This document shows positions 45,101 through 53,240 of a stretch of 64,000 nt of DNA, in pieces (the first letter of the stretch is position 1; each line of letters starts with the position of its first letter). A model generated the notes under the pieces. That model had not been told where the DNA came from. It ran no database searches and worked only from the letters and a program-made list of their open reading frames with translations. The stretch covers positions 62,001 to 126,000 of the forward strand of contig JAGLFH010000014.1 in assembly GCA_023144635.1 (NCBI GenBank), given 5' to 3'. The position numbers were made by a program, and so were the translations under genes. This stretch comes from Candidatus Auribacterota bacterium (GTDB lineage Bacteria > Auribacterota > JAFGBW01 > JAFGJP01).

Positions 45101-45982
45101 TTTTCAGGAATCGCTAAGCTTTCATTTGATCTTGTTAGCCCTGAGACTGATCAGGGTGGGTCTCTTTCATCTTTAACAATAGAGTCCTTTAAAAATGGTT
45201 TAGGGACTCTTGATGGAGCAACCTATAACAGGTGGGGAGAAATAAATATATCAGCAGTACTTCAAGGTGAAGAAGATGTAATAGGGACAAGTGAAAATAT
45301 AATGTTCATCCCAAAAGATTTTTTGATAGATGTATTGGCGCCGCCTGATAACAGGAATTTTCACTATATAGACGAGTTGTTTGAAATATCTATTACAGCG
45401 ATTGACTATAATAATGCTCCAATAGTAAATTACAAAGGTTCAATACTTTTAATAGCATCTGAGACAGTTGCTATTGAAAACAAGTATACTTTTGTTGATG
45501 AAGATAACGGTAAACATACCTTCAAGGCATATGGAATTGTTGAAGAGCTTTTTAAGCTATATGCAAAAGACGAAGACTATCCTGAAAAAACACTTTCAAG
45601 TACGCCTGATCTTTTTATAAAATTCGGTCAAATAGTGGTGATATCTACCGAAGGCATCATCGGTACTTTAACGGTAAAAGTAGAAATACAGGATATGGAC
45701 GGTAATATTATTGAAACAGATAATTCAACAGTTTTTTTAATTATCCCTGAAGAGACAAATAAAAACAATTCCAGCAAATCGGATAGTTATGCGCTTGAAG
45801 TTGCTGCTCAAAATGGTGTTGCCATTATAGAGGTCACAAACAGAGAAGGTGAGAAAATAACTCTTACCCCAAAAAGTACTCCGGAGCTTGAACCTGTTAG
45901 TGGTGATGTTATATTTGGAGTTCTTGGCAAAAGCGGTTTAAGAATACTCATGTGGAAGGAGACTCATAAGGAGAATTTTTAA
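42134..45982 (+). CDS. Giant secreted discoidin-domain protein with shared C-terminal stalk
   Basis: This 1282-residue protein has a signal peptide (about 1-26). Four to five F5/8 type C (discoidin) units follow (about 55-630), with repeats like NPQWIMVDLGASYSISSVNL and APQWVRVDMGSQKTVKKAEI; these domains usually bind carbohydrate. A fibronectin III-like domain (about 755-855) leads into four Ig-like domains that match the last 430 residues of the giant protein at 22524 (PPDNRNFHYIDELFEISITA here, PPPDRNFFYINETFRATVTA there). The terminus FGVLGKSGLRILMWKE is also shared. No C-terminal membrane helix exists. The discoidin part is visibly richer in G and C than the stalk, suggesting separate origins. 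Confidence 0.88.
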   Translation: MNIFKKTLIVSCLLIFSIHILIIFAATNTWDFSMPADYTYDSAKLEVSDGVAKLKTDSTTEVGISKTVTASSVQGNNDAENSVDGSFATLWATDESTNSNPQWIMVDLGASYSISSVNLTYKEGFHAVRYQIQISETGFGDNWAVIAGEGQDGASVYASSSQNQTSNNASAAVDDDPKTTKWHTGEPTEIFPQNLEIDLGESRDIQKIDVIFNNNLYGVDFKFRVSDSKTGDNIAAGTTASASSNNGTADNVNDVDGDGVPKTSSTWTSSGDMPQWVMLDLGENKDVVYFEVHFQDERHATAYEFQVSTTTDTALPITWASGDVDQSSEKSPNTGDRAFDGNDSNLWKTNQKTNDAPQWVRVDMGSQKTVKKAEIDFVAGKHAEDYKLQYSDDDASYTNITSVTGNSDENKTHDFDITARYFRFYCTASQNGTKKDGLQVNEITLYSGLFEDGAQTITWDQTFTGNGDGNREMKFGHLASSAVNGRYVKLNMTTANDGNNIVIKNIILRETHFDEGPVADLVSVTGNSETELSFDSDDFTSVNKQYFQLYCTRSSANTSDQGLQVYELSIYPSDGDFEDGATSIVTIDGNTENPKTDVIDPPQTGRYVRLWVDESNDPGNNKGLQIEEFEIYTSTFYNGLGSVTTDYFQPNDNVDGWTTLVVDNNDSEANGTIEAFYDAYTSGGGATGFISLGNIASNGESFDLSSIVTVGDGIDKIRFRFDFSAGGDTAKTPVIDEIAVDYDVAAPDNDAPSDALNFTAAPGDSVVYLSWKNPSDIDFEGTVIRYRTDNYPASIADGLLVGDFKALPGTSGSFTHTGLTNGLTYYYTAFSYDGIPNYSDGSNTVAVLPLKAVHLTVSAGANQVAGVPFPVTITAIVGDEVKTDYFGTVNIAVEYVDPVTGRKLLSPLSVSGFQNGVAVVNVTYRDWGIIKINAVDANDPSISGVSDNISFKVHHLNVEIDNTADTKIVSELFDITVTAVDSDGNALPNFSGIAKLSFDLVSPETDQGGSLSSLTIESFKNGLGTLDGATYNRWGEINISAVLQGEEDVIGTSENIMFIPKDFLIDVLAPPDNRNFHYIDELFEISITAIDYNNAPIVNYKGSILLIASETVAIENKYTFVDEDNGKHTFKAYGIVEELFKLYAKDEDYPEKTLSSTPDLFIKFGQIVVISTEGIIGTLTVKVEIQDMDGNIIETDNSTVFLIIPEETNKNNSSKSDSYALEVAAQNGVAIIEVTNREGEKITLTPKSTPELEPVSGDVIFGVLGKSGLRILMWKETHKENF

Positions 45983-46023
45983 ACAGATAGCAAATATGGT
46001 AAAAATTTTATTAAATTTTTTTG

Positions 46024-46051
46024 TTGACAAGGTAGTAATTTAATATATACT
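46024..46051 (+). promoter_or_regulatory. Promoter of the cold-shock gene
   Basis: TTGACA at 46024-46029, a 16-nt spacer and TATACT at 46046-46051. Transcription would start around 46058, giving a leader of about 100 nt before cspA. Confidence 0.6.
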
Positions 46052-46061
46052 CTAGTCTTCA

Positions 46062-46130
46062 GTAAGCAGAAATCTTTAACTGTAAGGTATAGTTTTTCTC
46101 TTGCCTTACAGTTTTTTTTTGTTTGCTTAC
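46062..46130 (+). promoter_or_regulatory. Terminator-like leader structure of the cold-shock gene
   Basis: A perfect 10-bp stem AACTGTAAGG (46078-46087) / CCTTACAGTT (46104-46113) is followed by nine T, which is an intrinsic terminator in front of the gene. An outer 7-bp helix, GTAAGCA (46062-46068) with TGCTTAC (46124-46130), encloses it. Read-through must occur for cspA to be made from this promoter, so this could be an attenuator or temperature-dependent switch. Alternatively, it ends a ~60-nt RNA. Confidence 0.5.
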
Positions 46131-46158
46131 AAAATACTTGAAAAAGGAGGTTAGTATC

Positions 46159-46359
46159 ATGGCAAAAGGAACAGTAAAATGGTTCAATAACAGCAAAGGT
46201 TATGGTTTTATTGCACTTGAATCCGGTGGAGATGTTTTCGTTCATCATAGCGAAATACAGGGAGCTGGTTTTAAGTCTTTAGAAGAAGGCCAGTCTGTTG
46301 AGTTTGAAGTTAAAGAAGGTCCAAAGGGCCAGCAAGCTACAAACGTAGTTGCTCTTTAA
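46159..46359 (+). CDS. cspA: Cold-shock protein, CspA family
   Basis: The 66-residue protein is a complete cold-shock domain, from [20 protein letters not shown] to the end, with RNP1 (KGYGFI) and RNP2 (VFVHH). It binds single-stranded RNA and DNA and melts RNA structures. The start is ATG 46159 with AAAGGAGG 8 nt upstream; a longer frame from 46123 would begin inside the leader hairpin region. Its own promoter and a terminator-like leader lie just upstream. Confidence 0.97.
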   Translation: MAKGTVKWFNNSKGYGFIALESGGDVFVHHSEIQGAGFKSLEEGQSVEFEVKEGPKGQQATNVVAL

Positions 46360-46613
46360 TTAAGAAGTCCCTTAGATTATGGGACGTAGTTAGCTTGATT
46401 TATTGATTATTGTATTTTTTAAAATAGTTATTTATTAGGTTGTACTGCGGTAATATTTAGGTTTCATCTTTTTTGATGTGCGTAAACGTTTAAAAAAACG
46501 CGGTCCACTTTTTTAATCTTGCCGGACAGCGTCCCATTTCTTTCTATCTAAAACTTTTCTCTTATCTCTCAGCATATTGCTTTGTGGGGTATAATAAGCC
46601 TTAAAGTGAACTT

Positions 46614-47396
46614 ATGTACACACAAAGAATAATTGCTGTTGTAGTCATTACCGTTATCTTCTTGATGGAAACGTTCTTTCCATACCGCAAAGATATTAAA
46701 AACCGTTATTTGCATTTAGGAAGAAATGGTTTTTTTGCAATAATAAACGGTATTTTTACAAGTGCTTTTAACATTGTTATATTATTAACTGCAATGTATT
46801 ATGCCGAAAAGCATTCCTTAGGTCTTCTTAGGAGTTTTGATCTTTTTCCTTTTCTTTCATTTGGCTTAGCGTTTATTATTTTTGACCTTTGGATGTATGT
46901 ATGGCATAGAGTAAACCATAATATATATTTTCTTTGGCTTTTTCACAGAGTTCATCACAGTGACCCGGTACTTGACATGAGCTCATCTTTCAGATTTCAT
47001 CCTATTGAAATTATTATTTCTTCTGTGCTGAATGTAATATTTTTTGTATTAATTGGAATAAGTCTTGAACAGATAGCGTTATACAGCGTCATATTTCATG
47101 CAAATGTTCTTTTTCATCATAGTAATATTGATTTACCGGAGAAAATCGATAGAATAGTCCGTTATGTTTTTGTAACACCAAATATGCACAGGGTTCATCA
47201 TTCAATAAAAAGAGTAGAGACTGATTCAAATTACGCAAGCGTTTTTTCTTTTTGGGACCGTATGTTTTTATCGTATAAAGAAAGAGATGTTTCTCTTATA
47301 GTCTACGGATTAAAATTTCTTAAAGAAGATAAATGGCAGAATATAATTGGTTTATTAAAAATGCCGTTTTTAAATAAAAATAAAATAAAGGTTTAA
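46614..47396 (+). CDS. Fatty acid hydroxylase / sterol desaturase superfamily protein
   Basis: This 260-residue membrane protein has three to four helices and the eight-histidine di-iron pattern: HRVNH, then HRVHH (FHRVHHSDP), FHANVLFHH and MHRVHH. Members hydroxylate or desaturate lipid chains in the membrane using oxygen. Which lipid is used cannot be told. It stands alone. The ATG at 46614 has only a weak AAAGTGA site, and TATAAT lies at 46588-46593. Confidence 0.9.
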   Translation: MYTQRIIAVVVITVIFLMETFFPYRKDIKNRYLHLGRNGFFAIINGIFTSAFNIVILLTAMYYAEKHSLGLLRSFDLFPFLSFGLAFIIFDLWMYVWHRVNHNIYFLWLFHRVHHSDPVLDMSSSFRFHPIEIIISSVLNVIFFVLIGISLEQIALYSVIFHANVLFHHSNIDLPEKIDRIVRYVFVTPNMHRVHHSIKRVETDSNYASVFSFWDRMFLSYKERDVSLIVYGLKFLKEDKWQNIIGLLKMPFLNKNKIKV

Positions 47397-47603
47397 ATTG
47401 TTTATAATATAAAAGCAGACGATAGTATGAAGTAAGAGAAAAGATGCAATATTCAGGAAAAAACAAAAGAGAATAAACACCTAGAACCTATTGCCTATAA
47501 CCTGATTTATTTATTTTCTCTTTCGTGTTTTCGTGATGAGTTTTTTATTTGTTTTTATCTGTGTGTATCTGTGGCAAAATTGTTTTTTTGATTTTTCTGT
47601 CTT
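47397..47603. repeat. Short repeat region
   Basis: It holds CACCTAGAACCTATTGCCTA (about 47479-47498), the inverted form of the GGTTATAGGCAATAGG segment at 52986, then CTTTCGTGTTTTCGTGATGA (about 47520-47539) and CTGTGTGTATCTGTGGCAAA (about 47558-47577). No gene is supported. Confidence 0.65.
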
Positions 47604-48155
47604 CTATTTTTTTTCAAAAACGTACGGTACTCCGTATTCAGGAGTGGTAGGGTGAGAGCCTTCAAAACCTCTTTTTTTTAGTTCCTTTGAAAGCAGGTGA
47701 ATAAAAAAACCGTGACTAACAACAAGAATATTGTTTTCTTTTTGTGAAAAAACAAGGTCTATTGCAATTGAAGCTCTTTTTAATGAAGCCTGTTTTGTCT
47801 CAAGTTTGTTATTTTTAATAAGAAGCCATCTTAAGCGGCTTAAAAGAAGCCATGCTCCAAAAGGGAGAATAAAAGGAAATGAAAAAGGAATAAAAGGTAC
47901 TTCACGTAAAATGTCAGTGTGTTCGATAATGGTGTTGCTTGCAAGTACGGATGCAGTTTTTTTTGCTCGCGGAAGATCGCTTGAAAGGCATTTATCCCAG
48001 GCTTTTAACGGAGAAAATGAATCAGTTTCTTCCGGCAATACACTTTTGTTTTTTTCTATCCAATCATTAAATTTATTTGTAGAAAGAAATTTCCATGAAG
48101 AAATTGTTGGTATGGGGAAGTGACGGCAAAGAGCTATTTTTTTTATAAGTGTCAT
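47604..48155 (-). CDS. Histidine phosphatase superfamily protein (SixA/PGM-like)
   Basis: The 183-residue protein has the catalytic His in LCRHF (the family norm is RHG, so the Gly is Phe here), then CLSSDLPRAKKTA with the second conserved Arg, and VVSHGFFIHLL with the second His. These fit a phosphoglycerate-mutase-like phosphatase. A hydrophobic stretch in the middle (FIPFSFPFILPFGAWLLL) is unusual and may sit at the membrane. It lies 14 nt after the class V aminotransferase, so they are probably cotranscribed. Confidence 0.82.
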   Translation of the reverse strand: MTLIKKIALCRHFPIPTISSWKFLSTNKFNDWIEKNKSVLPEETDSFSPLKAWDKCLSSDLPRAKKTASVLASNTIIEHTDILREVPFIPFSFPFILPFGAWLLLSRLRWLLIKNNKLETKQASLKRASIAIDLVFSQKENNILVVSHGFFIHLLSKELKKRGFEGSHPTTPEYGVPYVFEKK

Positions 48156-48169
48156 AAAAGATAATTATT

Positions 48170-49258
48170 CTATTTTTTTCTTTTGACAGCTTTCTTAAGT
48201 ATGTCAAACATCGGTTTAAGATGTTTTTTTGAGTAAACACTCATGCTGGATATCTGTATCCAGTTGTTTTCCTGCAGGTAACTGCTTTTGTAATGTACAT
48301 GATATCCAAGTGATTTTAGATGCTCTCCTATTAATTTAGAAGAGACTTTTTTAGTGAGAATAACGGTTGTTATAATGGGAGAAGCATATTTGCCTGTTAC
48401 AAGAACAGGAATATCAATATCATTTAACTGATCTACCATCCATTTAGTCTGCATGCTTATCTTTTTAAATCTATTGGAGTCGTCAATAAAATATTTAAGA
48501 GCATTGCTAAGAGCTGAAAGAAGGTTAGATGATGATGTAAATGGTATACCGTTATTTTTTCTATATATATTAAGATCAAGATATCGGGGAACTGATATCT
48601 TTTTAGAAGTATAAGCTTTGCGGTAAAAAATAAAAGAAAGACCGGGATAAGAACCTATTGCTTTTCCGCTTGTGCCTGATGCAAAATCTGCTTTTGAAAG
48701 ATCAAGCGGAACAGCGCATATGGAGCTAATACAGTCAACGCAAAAAAGAACGTTGTTCTTCTTAGCAAGTTTTTGCAGTAATGAAAAATCGTTTATCATT
48801 CCTGTTGATGTCTCGTGATGTACAAACCATATCCAGTGAATCCGACCGGAAAGTATCTTTTGTTCGATTTTTTTATAATTAAATTCTTTTCCCCACGAGG
48901 ATTTAACTGATTCGAAAGTTAAATTAAACCTTTTTGCATGGTCTATAAGGCGTGTGCCGAATTCGCCGTTAGAAAGAATAAGTCCCGGTTTGTTGATTAT
49001 ACTTAGCTGTCCTGCCACGAGATCGTTTGCAAAAGTTCCTGAACCAAGTCCTATTTCAACATTTTTACATAATGTAATATGCCTGAACATATCTTTTACA
49101 TGGTTTAATTCATTTATGAAATTATCTGCTCTGTGAGATATAGGAACTCTTCCGAAATGCTTTTTTACTTTGTCTTGTATATGGACAGGCCCTGGCAGTA
49201 GGTTTATCTTAAACCTTGCGCTCTTTTTCTTTATTTTGTATGCCTTCGAATAGACCAT
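48170..49258 (-). CDS. Class V aminotransferase (alanine-glyoxylate / serine type)
   Basis: From ATG 49258 (with AGGGGAT upstream) the protein has about 362 residues. It opens with LLPGPVHIQDKVKKHF and ISHR, the substrate-binding start of AGXT-like and phosphonate transaminases. GSGTFANDL binds the cofactor phosphate, VDCISS contains the PLP Asp, and SGKAIG has the Schiff-base Lys. The amino-group substrates cannot be assigned. A frame extending to 49309 adds a doubtful N-terminus. It is followed after 14 nt by a histidine phosphatase, a pairing that suggests a small metabolic module. Confidence 0.85.
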   Translation of the reverse strand: MVYSKAYKIKKKSARFKINLLPGPVHIQDKVKKHFGRVPISHRADNFINELNHVKDMFRHITLCKNVEIGLGSGTFANDLVAGQLSIINKPGLILSNGEFGTRLIDHAKRFNLTFESVKSSWGKEFNYKKIEQKILSGRIHWIWFVHHETSTGMINDFSLLQKLAKKNNVLFCVDCISSICAVPLDLSKADFASGTSGKAIGSYPGLSFIFYRKAYTSKKISVPRYLDLNIYRKNNGIPFTSSSNLLSALSNALKYFIDDSNRFKKISMQTKWMVDQLNDIDIPVLVTGKYASPIITTVILTKKVSSKLIGEHLKSLGYHVHYKSSYLQENNWIQISSMSVYSKKHLKPMFDILKKAVKRKK

Positions 49259-49309
49259 TATTATCCCCTGAGAACAAAAATATATACGTTTACATAAAAA
49301 TAATAACAC

Positions 49310-49666
49310 ATATGTAATAATATGTCAAAGAAAAAATACGTATAAAGCAATAAAAATTAAACCCTGAATTTCTTATAAAAATCCAGTTAAGAAATCGGTA
49401 ATATATTGTAACATGCTTAAATAGAATGGCTAATGTCTATTATGTGCATGTTGACAAGTCTTGCTGTGTGTAATAATCAGGATCAGATGTCAATAAAACA
49501 AACAGGTTGACATATTTAAAAGTGAAAAACATATTTTATAGAATAATACAATAAATCATTATGTTTTCGGTGAAATTAGAAGCTATATATTATAAAATAA
49601 AAAAGCTTTTACTAATTATGTAAAATCTTAAAGAGTCAGTATATCAACATTTTGAGGGGAGTCGCT
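49310..49666. other. AT-rich intergenic region upstream of ddl
   Basis: No gene is visible. A candidate promoter faces ddl: TTGACA (49451-49456), 17 nt, TAATCA (49474-49479). A second TTGACA is at 49507-49512 without a good partner. GAGGGGAG at 49654-49661 is the ddl ribosome binding site. Confidence 0.5.
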
Positions 49667-50758
49667 ATGAATAGAATAAAAGCAGGGATCGTTTTTGGCG
49701 GGCGATCAGGGGAACATGATGTATCGATCGTTTCAGCATCATCAGTTGTTAATGAAATAGATAAAGATAAATATCATTTGTTTCTATTTGGCATTACAAA
49801 AAAAGGAGGGTGGAGGTTCCTTCCTATTTCAAAACGTAAAAAACAAGAAGACATGCAGTCATTTTTAAAACGGATACTTAAAAGCGGACAAAAATGTTCA
49901 CCTCTGCTTGAAGATGAAATGGCAAGTTTTTTTCTGTTACGTGAAAAGAAAAAAATAAAAATTGATGTTATCTTTCCTGTACTTCACGGTACTTTTGGGG
50001 AAGATGGTGCTATTCAGGGGCTTTTTGAGATGATGAACATACCTTATGTAGGAAGCGGGGTGCTTGGTTCTTCGGCAGGTATGGACAAAGATATAATGAA
50101 ACATCTTTTTAAGGCAAAAGGACTTAATGTTGTGCCATGGGTAACTTTTTATCAAGGGGATTCTTATCCTTATATAAAATCAGAGGTAAAAAAGAAACTT
50201 AAATTTCCTGTTTTTGTAAAACCTGCAAATCTTGGATCTTCAGTAGGTATTTCAAAAGTAAAGACTATGCAGAAATTAGAAAAAGCATTAAAAGAAGCAT
50301 TCTTATATGATCATAAAATAATTGTAGAACAAGGTGTAGATGCAAGAGAAATTGAATGTTCTATACTTGGGAATTTTCATCTTATGGCCTCTGTTCCCGG
50401 AGAGATAATTCCAAAAGGCGATAGCTTTTATTCTTATAAAGCAAAATATAAAGATACAGGATCGACTCTTGTCATACCGGCTGACTTAAGTGATAAGAAG
50501 ATACTTAAAATACAACAATTAGCTATTGAAGCTTTCAGGGCTGTCGAAGCAATGGGAATGGCCAGAGTAGATTTTTTTATTATTAAAAAAACTAATAAAA
50601 TAATAGTAAATGAACTTAATACTATTCCGGGATTTACTTCTATAAGTATGTTTCCAAAACTTTTTTCAGAATGCGGACTAAAATATAGTGAACTTATTGA
50701 TGAACTTTTTCACCTTGCTCTTGATATTTATGAGATAAAAAATAAAAGAAAATTCTAA
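49667..50758 (+). CDS. ddl: D-alanine--D-alanine ligase
   Basis: This ATP-grasp enzyme joins two D-alanines for peptidoglycan. The N-terminal [20 protein letters not shown] is the family signature; [20 protein letters not shown] and [20 protein letters not shown] follow, then [15 protein letters not shown], and near the end MARVDFF and [11 protein letters not shown] supply the metal ligands. I use ATG 49667 with GAGGGGAG upstream instead of a TTG at 49652. It is the first gene of a tight run ddl-miaA-hflX. Confidence 0.97.
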   Translation: MNRIKAGIVFGGRSGEHDVSIVSASSVVNEIDKDKYHLFLFGITKKGGWRFLPISKRKKQEDMQSFLKRILKSGQKCSPLLEDEMASFFLLREKKKIKIDVIFPVLHGTFGEDGAIQGLFEMMNIPYVGSGVLGSSAGMDKDIMKHLFKAKGLNVVPWVTFYQGDSYPYIKSEVKKKLKFPVFVKPANLGSSVGISKVKTMQKLEKALKEAFLYDHKIIVEQGVDAREIECSILGNFHLMASVPGEIIPKGDSFYSYKAKYKDTGSTLVIPADLSDKKILKIQQLAIEAFRAVEAMGMARVDFFIIKKTNKIIVNELNTIPGFTSISMFPKLFSECGLKYSELIDELFHLALDIYEIKNKRKF

Positions 50759-50760
50759 TA

Positions 50761-51705
50761 ATGAGAAATATCTATAGAAACTTACCAATAATTGCTATTG
50801 CAGGGCCTACGGCAACAGGAAAAACAAAGGCATCGATTTGTCTTGCCAGTAAAATAGATGCAGAGATAGTATCCTGCGATTCCATGCAAGTCTATGAAGA
50901 TATACCTATTGGTACAGCTAAACCGGGTAAAGCCGAACTTAAAAAGATACGCCATCATATGATAGGTACCATAAAGCAGAATAAGGTCTTTTGTGTAGCT
51001 GATTTTTTATCTCTGGCTTCGAAAAGCGTAAAAAAAATAAAGGCTCTTAATAAAAATGTACTTCTTGTAGGAGGAACAGGGCTATATCTTAAAACATTGT
51101 TTGAAGGTATGTTTGAGGGCCCGTCACGAAACAATATTCTTCGTGCTAAACTTGATAGTAGAATTGAAAAAGAAGGACTGCAAAAGCTCTATGAGGAATT
51201 AAAGAAAAAGGATCCAGTTTATGCTGAAAATATATCAGAGCACGACAAGAGAAGGATCATCCGGGCTATTGAAGTAATGGAAAAAACAGGAGAGAAGTTT
51301 TCCGATATCCGTGAGAATAAAGAACCTTTTATAAAAGGAGAACATCTTATCTTCTGTCTTAATTTTGATAGAGGGAAATTATATGAAAGAATAGAAAACC
51401 GTGTAGATAAGATGATAGAAAAAGGACTTATAGAGGAAGCAAAAGAATTGTTTGATAAAAAGCTATCTTCTCATGCAACATTAAGGCAGGCTATAGGGTA
51501 TAAAGAACTCTTTTCCTATTTCAACAATAAAGTATCAAAAGAAGAAGCAATAGACCTTATAAAAAGAAATACAAGAAGATTTGCAAAAAGACAGCTTACA
51601 TGGTTTAGAGGCATGAAAGATGTGATATGGATAGATGCTGACAGGCATTTTGCCGAAATAGCAGAAGATATTTTAAGCCAGAGTATAAAAAGAAATAGAA
51701 AATGA
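50761..51705 (+). CDS. miaA: tRNA dimethylallyltransferase
   Basis: The 314-residue enzyme adds the dimethylallyl group to A37 of tRNAs reading UNN codons. The P-loop GPTATGKT, the SCDSMQVYEDIPIGTAKP motif with the substrate-binding Asp and the RHHMIG and LVGGTGLYLKTLFEG segments are all typical. It starts 2 nt after the ddl stop and overlaps hflX by 4 nt, so translation is likely coupled. The miaA-hflX order is widely conserved in bacteria, although hfq is missing between them here. Confidence 0.97.
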   Translation: MRNIYRNLPIIAIAGPTATGKTKASICLASKIDAEIVSCDSMQVYEDIPIGTAKPGKAELKKIRHHMIGTIKQNKVFCVADFLSLASKSVKKIKALNKNVLLVGGTGLYLKTLFEGMFEGPSRNNILRAKLDSRIEKEGLQKLYEELKKKDPVYAENISEHDKRRIIRAIEVMEKTGEKFSDIRENKEPFIKGEHLIFCLNFDRGKLYERIENRVDKMIEKGLIEEAKELFDKKLSSHATLRQAIGYKELFSYFNNKVSKEEAIDLIKRNTRRFAKRQLTWFRGMKDVIWIDADRHFAEIAEDILSQSIKRNRK

Positions 51706-52979
51706 TAATAACAAAAGATATAAATAAAAAAATTGAAAAAGAAAGATCATGTGTGATAACCCTGCACTTAAAAGGATCACAGAAATTTGATGTTGAGGAT
51801 TCTTTAGAAGAACTTGCCCAGCTTGTAATTGCTGCAGGAGGGAATGTGCAGAAAAAAATGATAGTTACAAGGCTAAAACCAACACCCAATTATTATATAG
51901 GAAAAGGGAAAGTTGAAGAACTTCTACAGATAATCTTTGATGAAAAAATAGGTATGGTAGTCTTTAATAATGACCTTACGCCCGCACAGGAAAGGAACCT
52001 TTCTGAGATGCTAAAAGTGAAGGTTCTTGATAGAACCGAGCTGATCCTCGATATTTTTGCTCAGCGCGCAAGATCAAATGAAGGAAAGCTTCAAATAGAA
52101 CTTGCTCAATTAGCATATATGCTGCCGCGTCTTACACGGCTTTGGACACACCTTTCCCGTCAGGTAGGGGGAATTGGTACAAGAGGTCCCGGAGAGAAGC
52201 AGTTGGAAGTTGACAGAAGGCGGGTACGTGAAAGAATTGTAAGACTCAATAAAGAACTTGATAAAATTAAAAGCAACCGTGATATACAAAGACAAAGCCG
52301 TATAAGAAAAGGATTTCCACTGATATCTTTTATAGGATACACAAATGCAGGAAAATCAACTCTTTTTAACTCACTAACTTCAGCACATGCTTTTGTGAAG
52401 AACCAGCTTTTCTCAACTCTTACTCCTCTTTCAAGACAGATAAAACTTCCCAATAATCAGCGAGCAATAGTAAGCGATACAGTAGGATTTCTTAAAAAAC
52501 TTCCTCATCATCTAATAGAATCATTTAAGGCTACTTTAGAAGAAGTCGTAGTTGCAGACCTTTTAATACATGTGATAGATATCACTATCCCTGATCTTTC
52601 CCAAAAATATATTGCGGTAATGGATGTTTTAAAAGAGCTTGGTGTTATAAAAAAGCCTATGATAGTGGTGTTTAATAAAATCGACCTTCTAAAAAATAAT
52701 TATATACTTGAAAGAGCTTTAAGAGAGTATTCAGGTTCAGTTGGAGTAAGCGCAAAAACAGGTGTGTGTGTAGATAAACTTCTTGATGAGGTCGTATCTT
52801 TAATAGGCCGGAAGCGGGAATTTTGCCGTTTCATGATACCTCATGAAAAAGCAAAAGAAGTAAGAAGTATTTTTCATTCTGGTTCTATCTGTGAAAAAAA
52901 ATATAAACCCGAAGGAATATATGTTTCTGCAGAAGTTCCATTGGAAATAAAAAATATATTAAGAGAATATCTAGTGTGA
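51702..52979 (+). CDS. hflX: GTPase HflX
   Basis: The 425-residue protein has the HflX N-terminal domain with PTPNYYIGKGKVEEL and the GTRGPGEKQLEVDRRRVRER signature, then a G domain with GYTNAGKSTLFN (G1), DTVGF (G3) and NKIDL (G4). HflX binds the ribosome and splits stalled 70S particles under stress. The C-terminal part is a little longer than the minimal form. A 4-nt overlap with miaA suggests coupling. Confidence 0.96.
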   Translation: MIITKDINKKIEKERSCVITLHLKGSQKFDVEDSLEELAQLVIAAGGNVQKKMIVTRLKPTPNYYIGKGKVEELLQIIFDEKIGMVVFNNDLTPAQERNLSEMLKVKVLDRTELILDIFAQRARSNEGKLQIELAQLAYMLPRLTRLWTHLSRQVGGIGTRGPGEKQLEVDRRRVRERIVRLNKELDKIKSNRDIQRQSRIRKGFPLISFIGYTNAGKSTLFNSLTSAHAFVKNQLFSTLTPLSRQIKLPNNQRAIVSDTVGFLKKLPHHLIESFKATLEEVVVADLLIHVIDITIPDLSQKYIAVMDVLKELGVIKKPMIVVFNKIDLLKNNYILERALREYSGSVGVSAKTGVCVDKLLDEVVSLIGRKREFCRFMIPHEKAKEVRSIFHSGSICEKKYKPEGIYVSAEVPLEIKNILREYLV

Positions 52980-53240
52980 AAAATCAGGTTATAGGCAATA
53001 GGTTCTAGGTGATAGGTGAAGGAGCGCTTCCGCCTTTGCACAAGGCTTCGGCGAGACAGGTCGCTGATATTATAAAAACTACTCACCACGAAGGACACGA
53101 AGAGCACGAAGAAAAGCAAGTAGGGAACAAGACTGCCCGTTCCGTGTAAAAGAAAAAGTAAAACATATGTTCCGCAAAGTTTAGAGACAGTCGGCACATG
53201 GAAACGATAATGAAAATACGTATGAGGGAGGAGAAGTAAA
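52980..53240. repeat. Repeat region before the GltS-type gene
   Basis: It holds GGTTATAGGCAATAGGTTCT (52986-53005), GCACAAGGCTTCGGCGAGAC (about 53038-53057), ACGAAGGACACGAAGAGCAC (about 53088-53107) and a GTAGGGAAC element with CCCGTTCCGTGTAAAA tail (about 53120-53150). The last 40 bp hold GAGGGAGGAG, the next gene's ribosome binding site. Confidence 0.75.

Noticed and set aside
46360..46400. GTCCC/GGGAC hairpin after cspA as terminator
   Set aside because: The stem is only 5 bp and no T tract follows.
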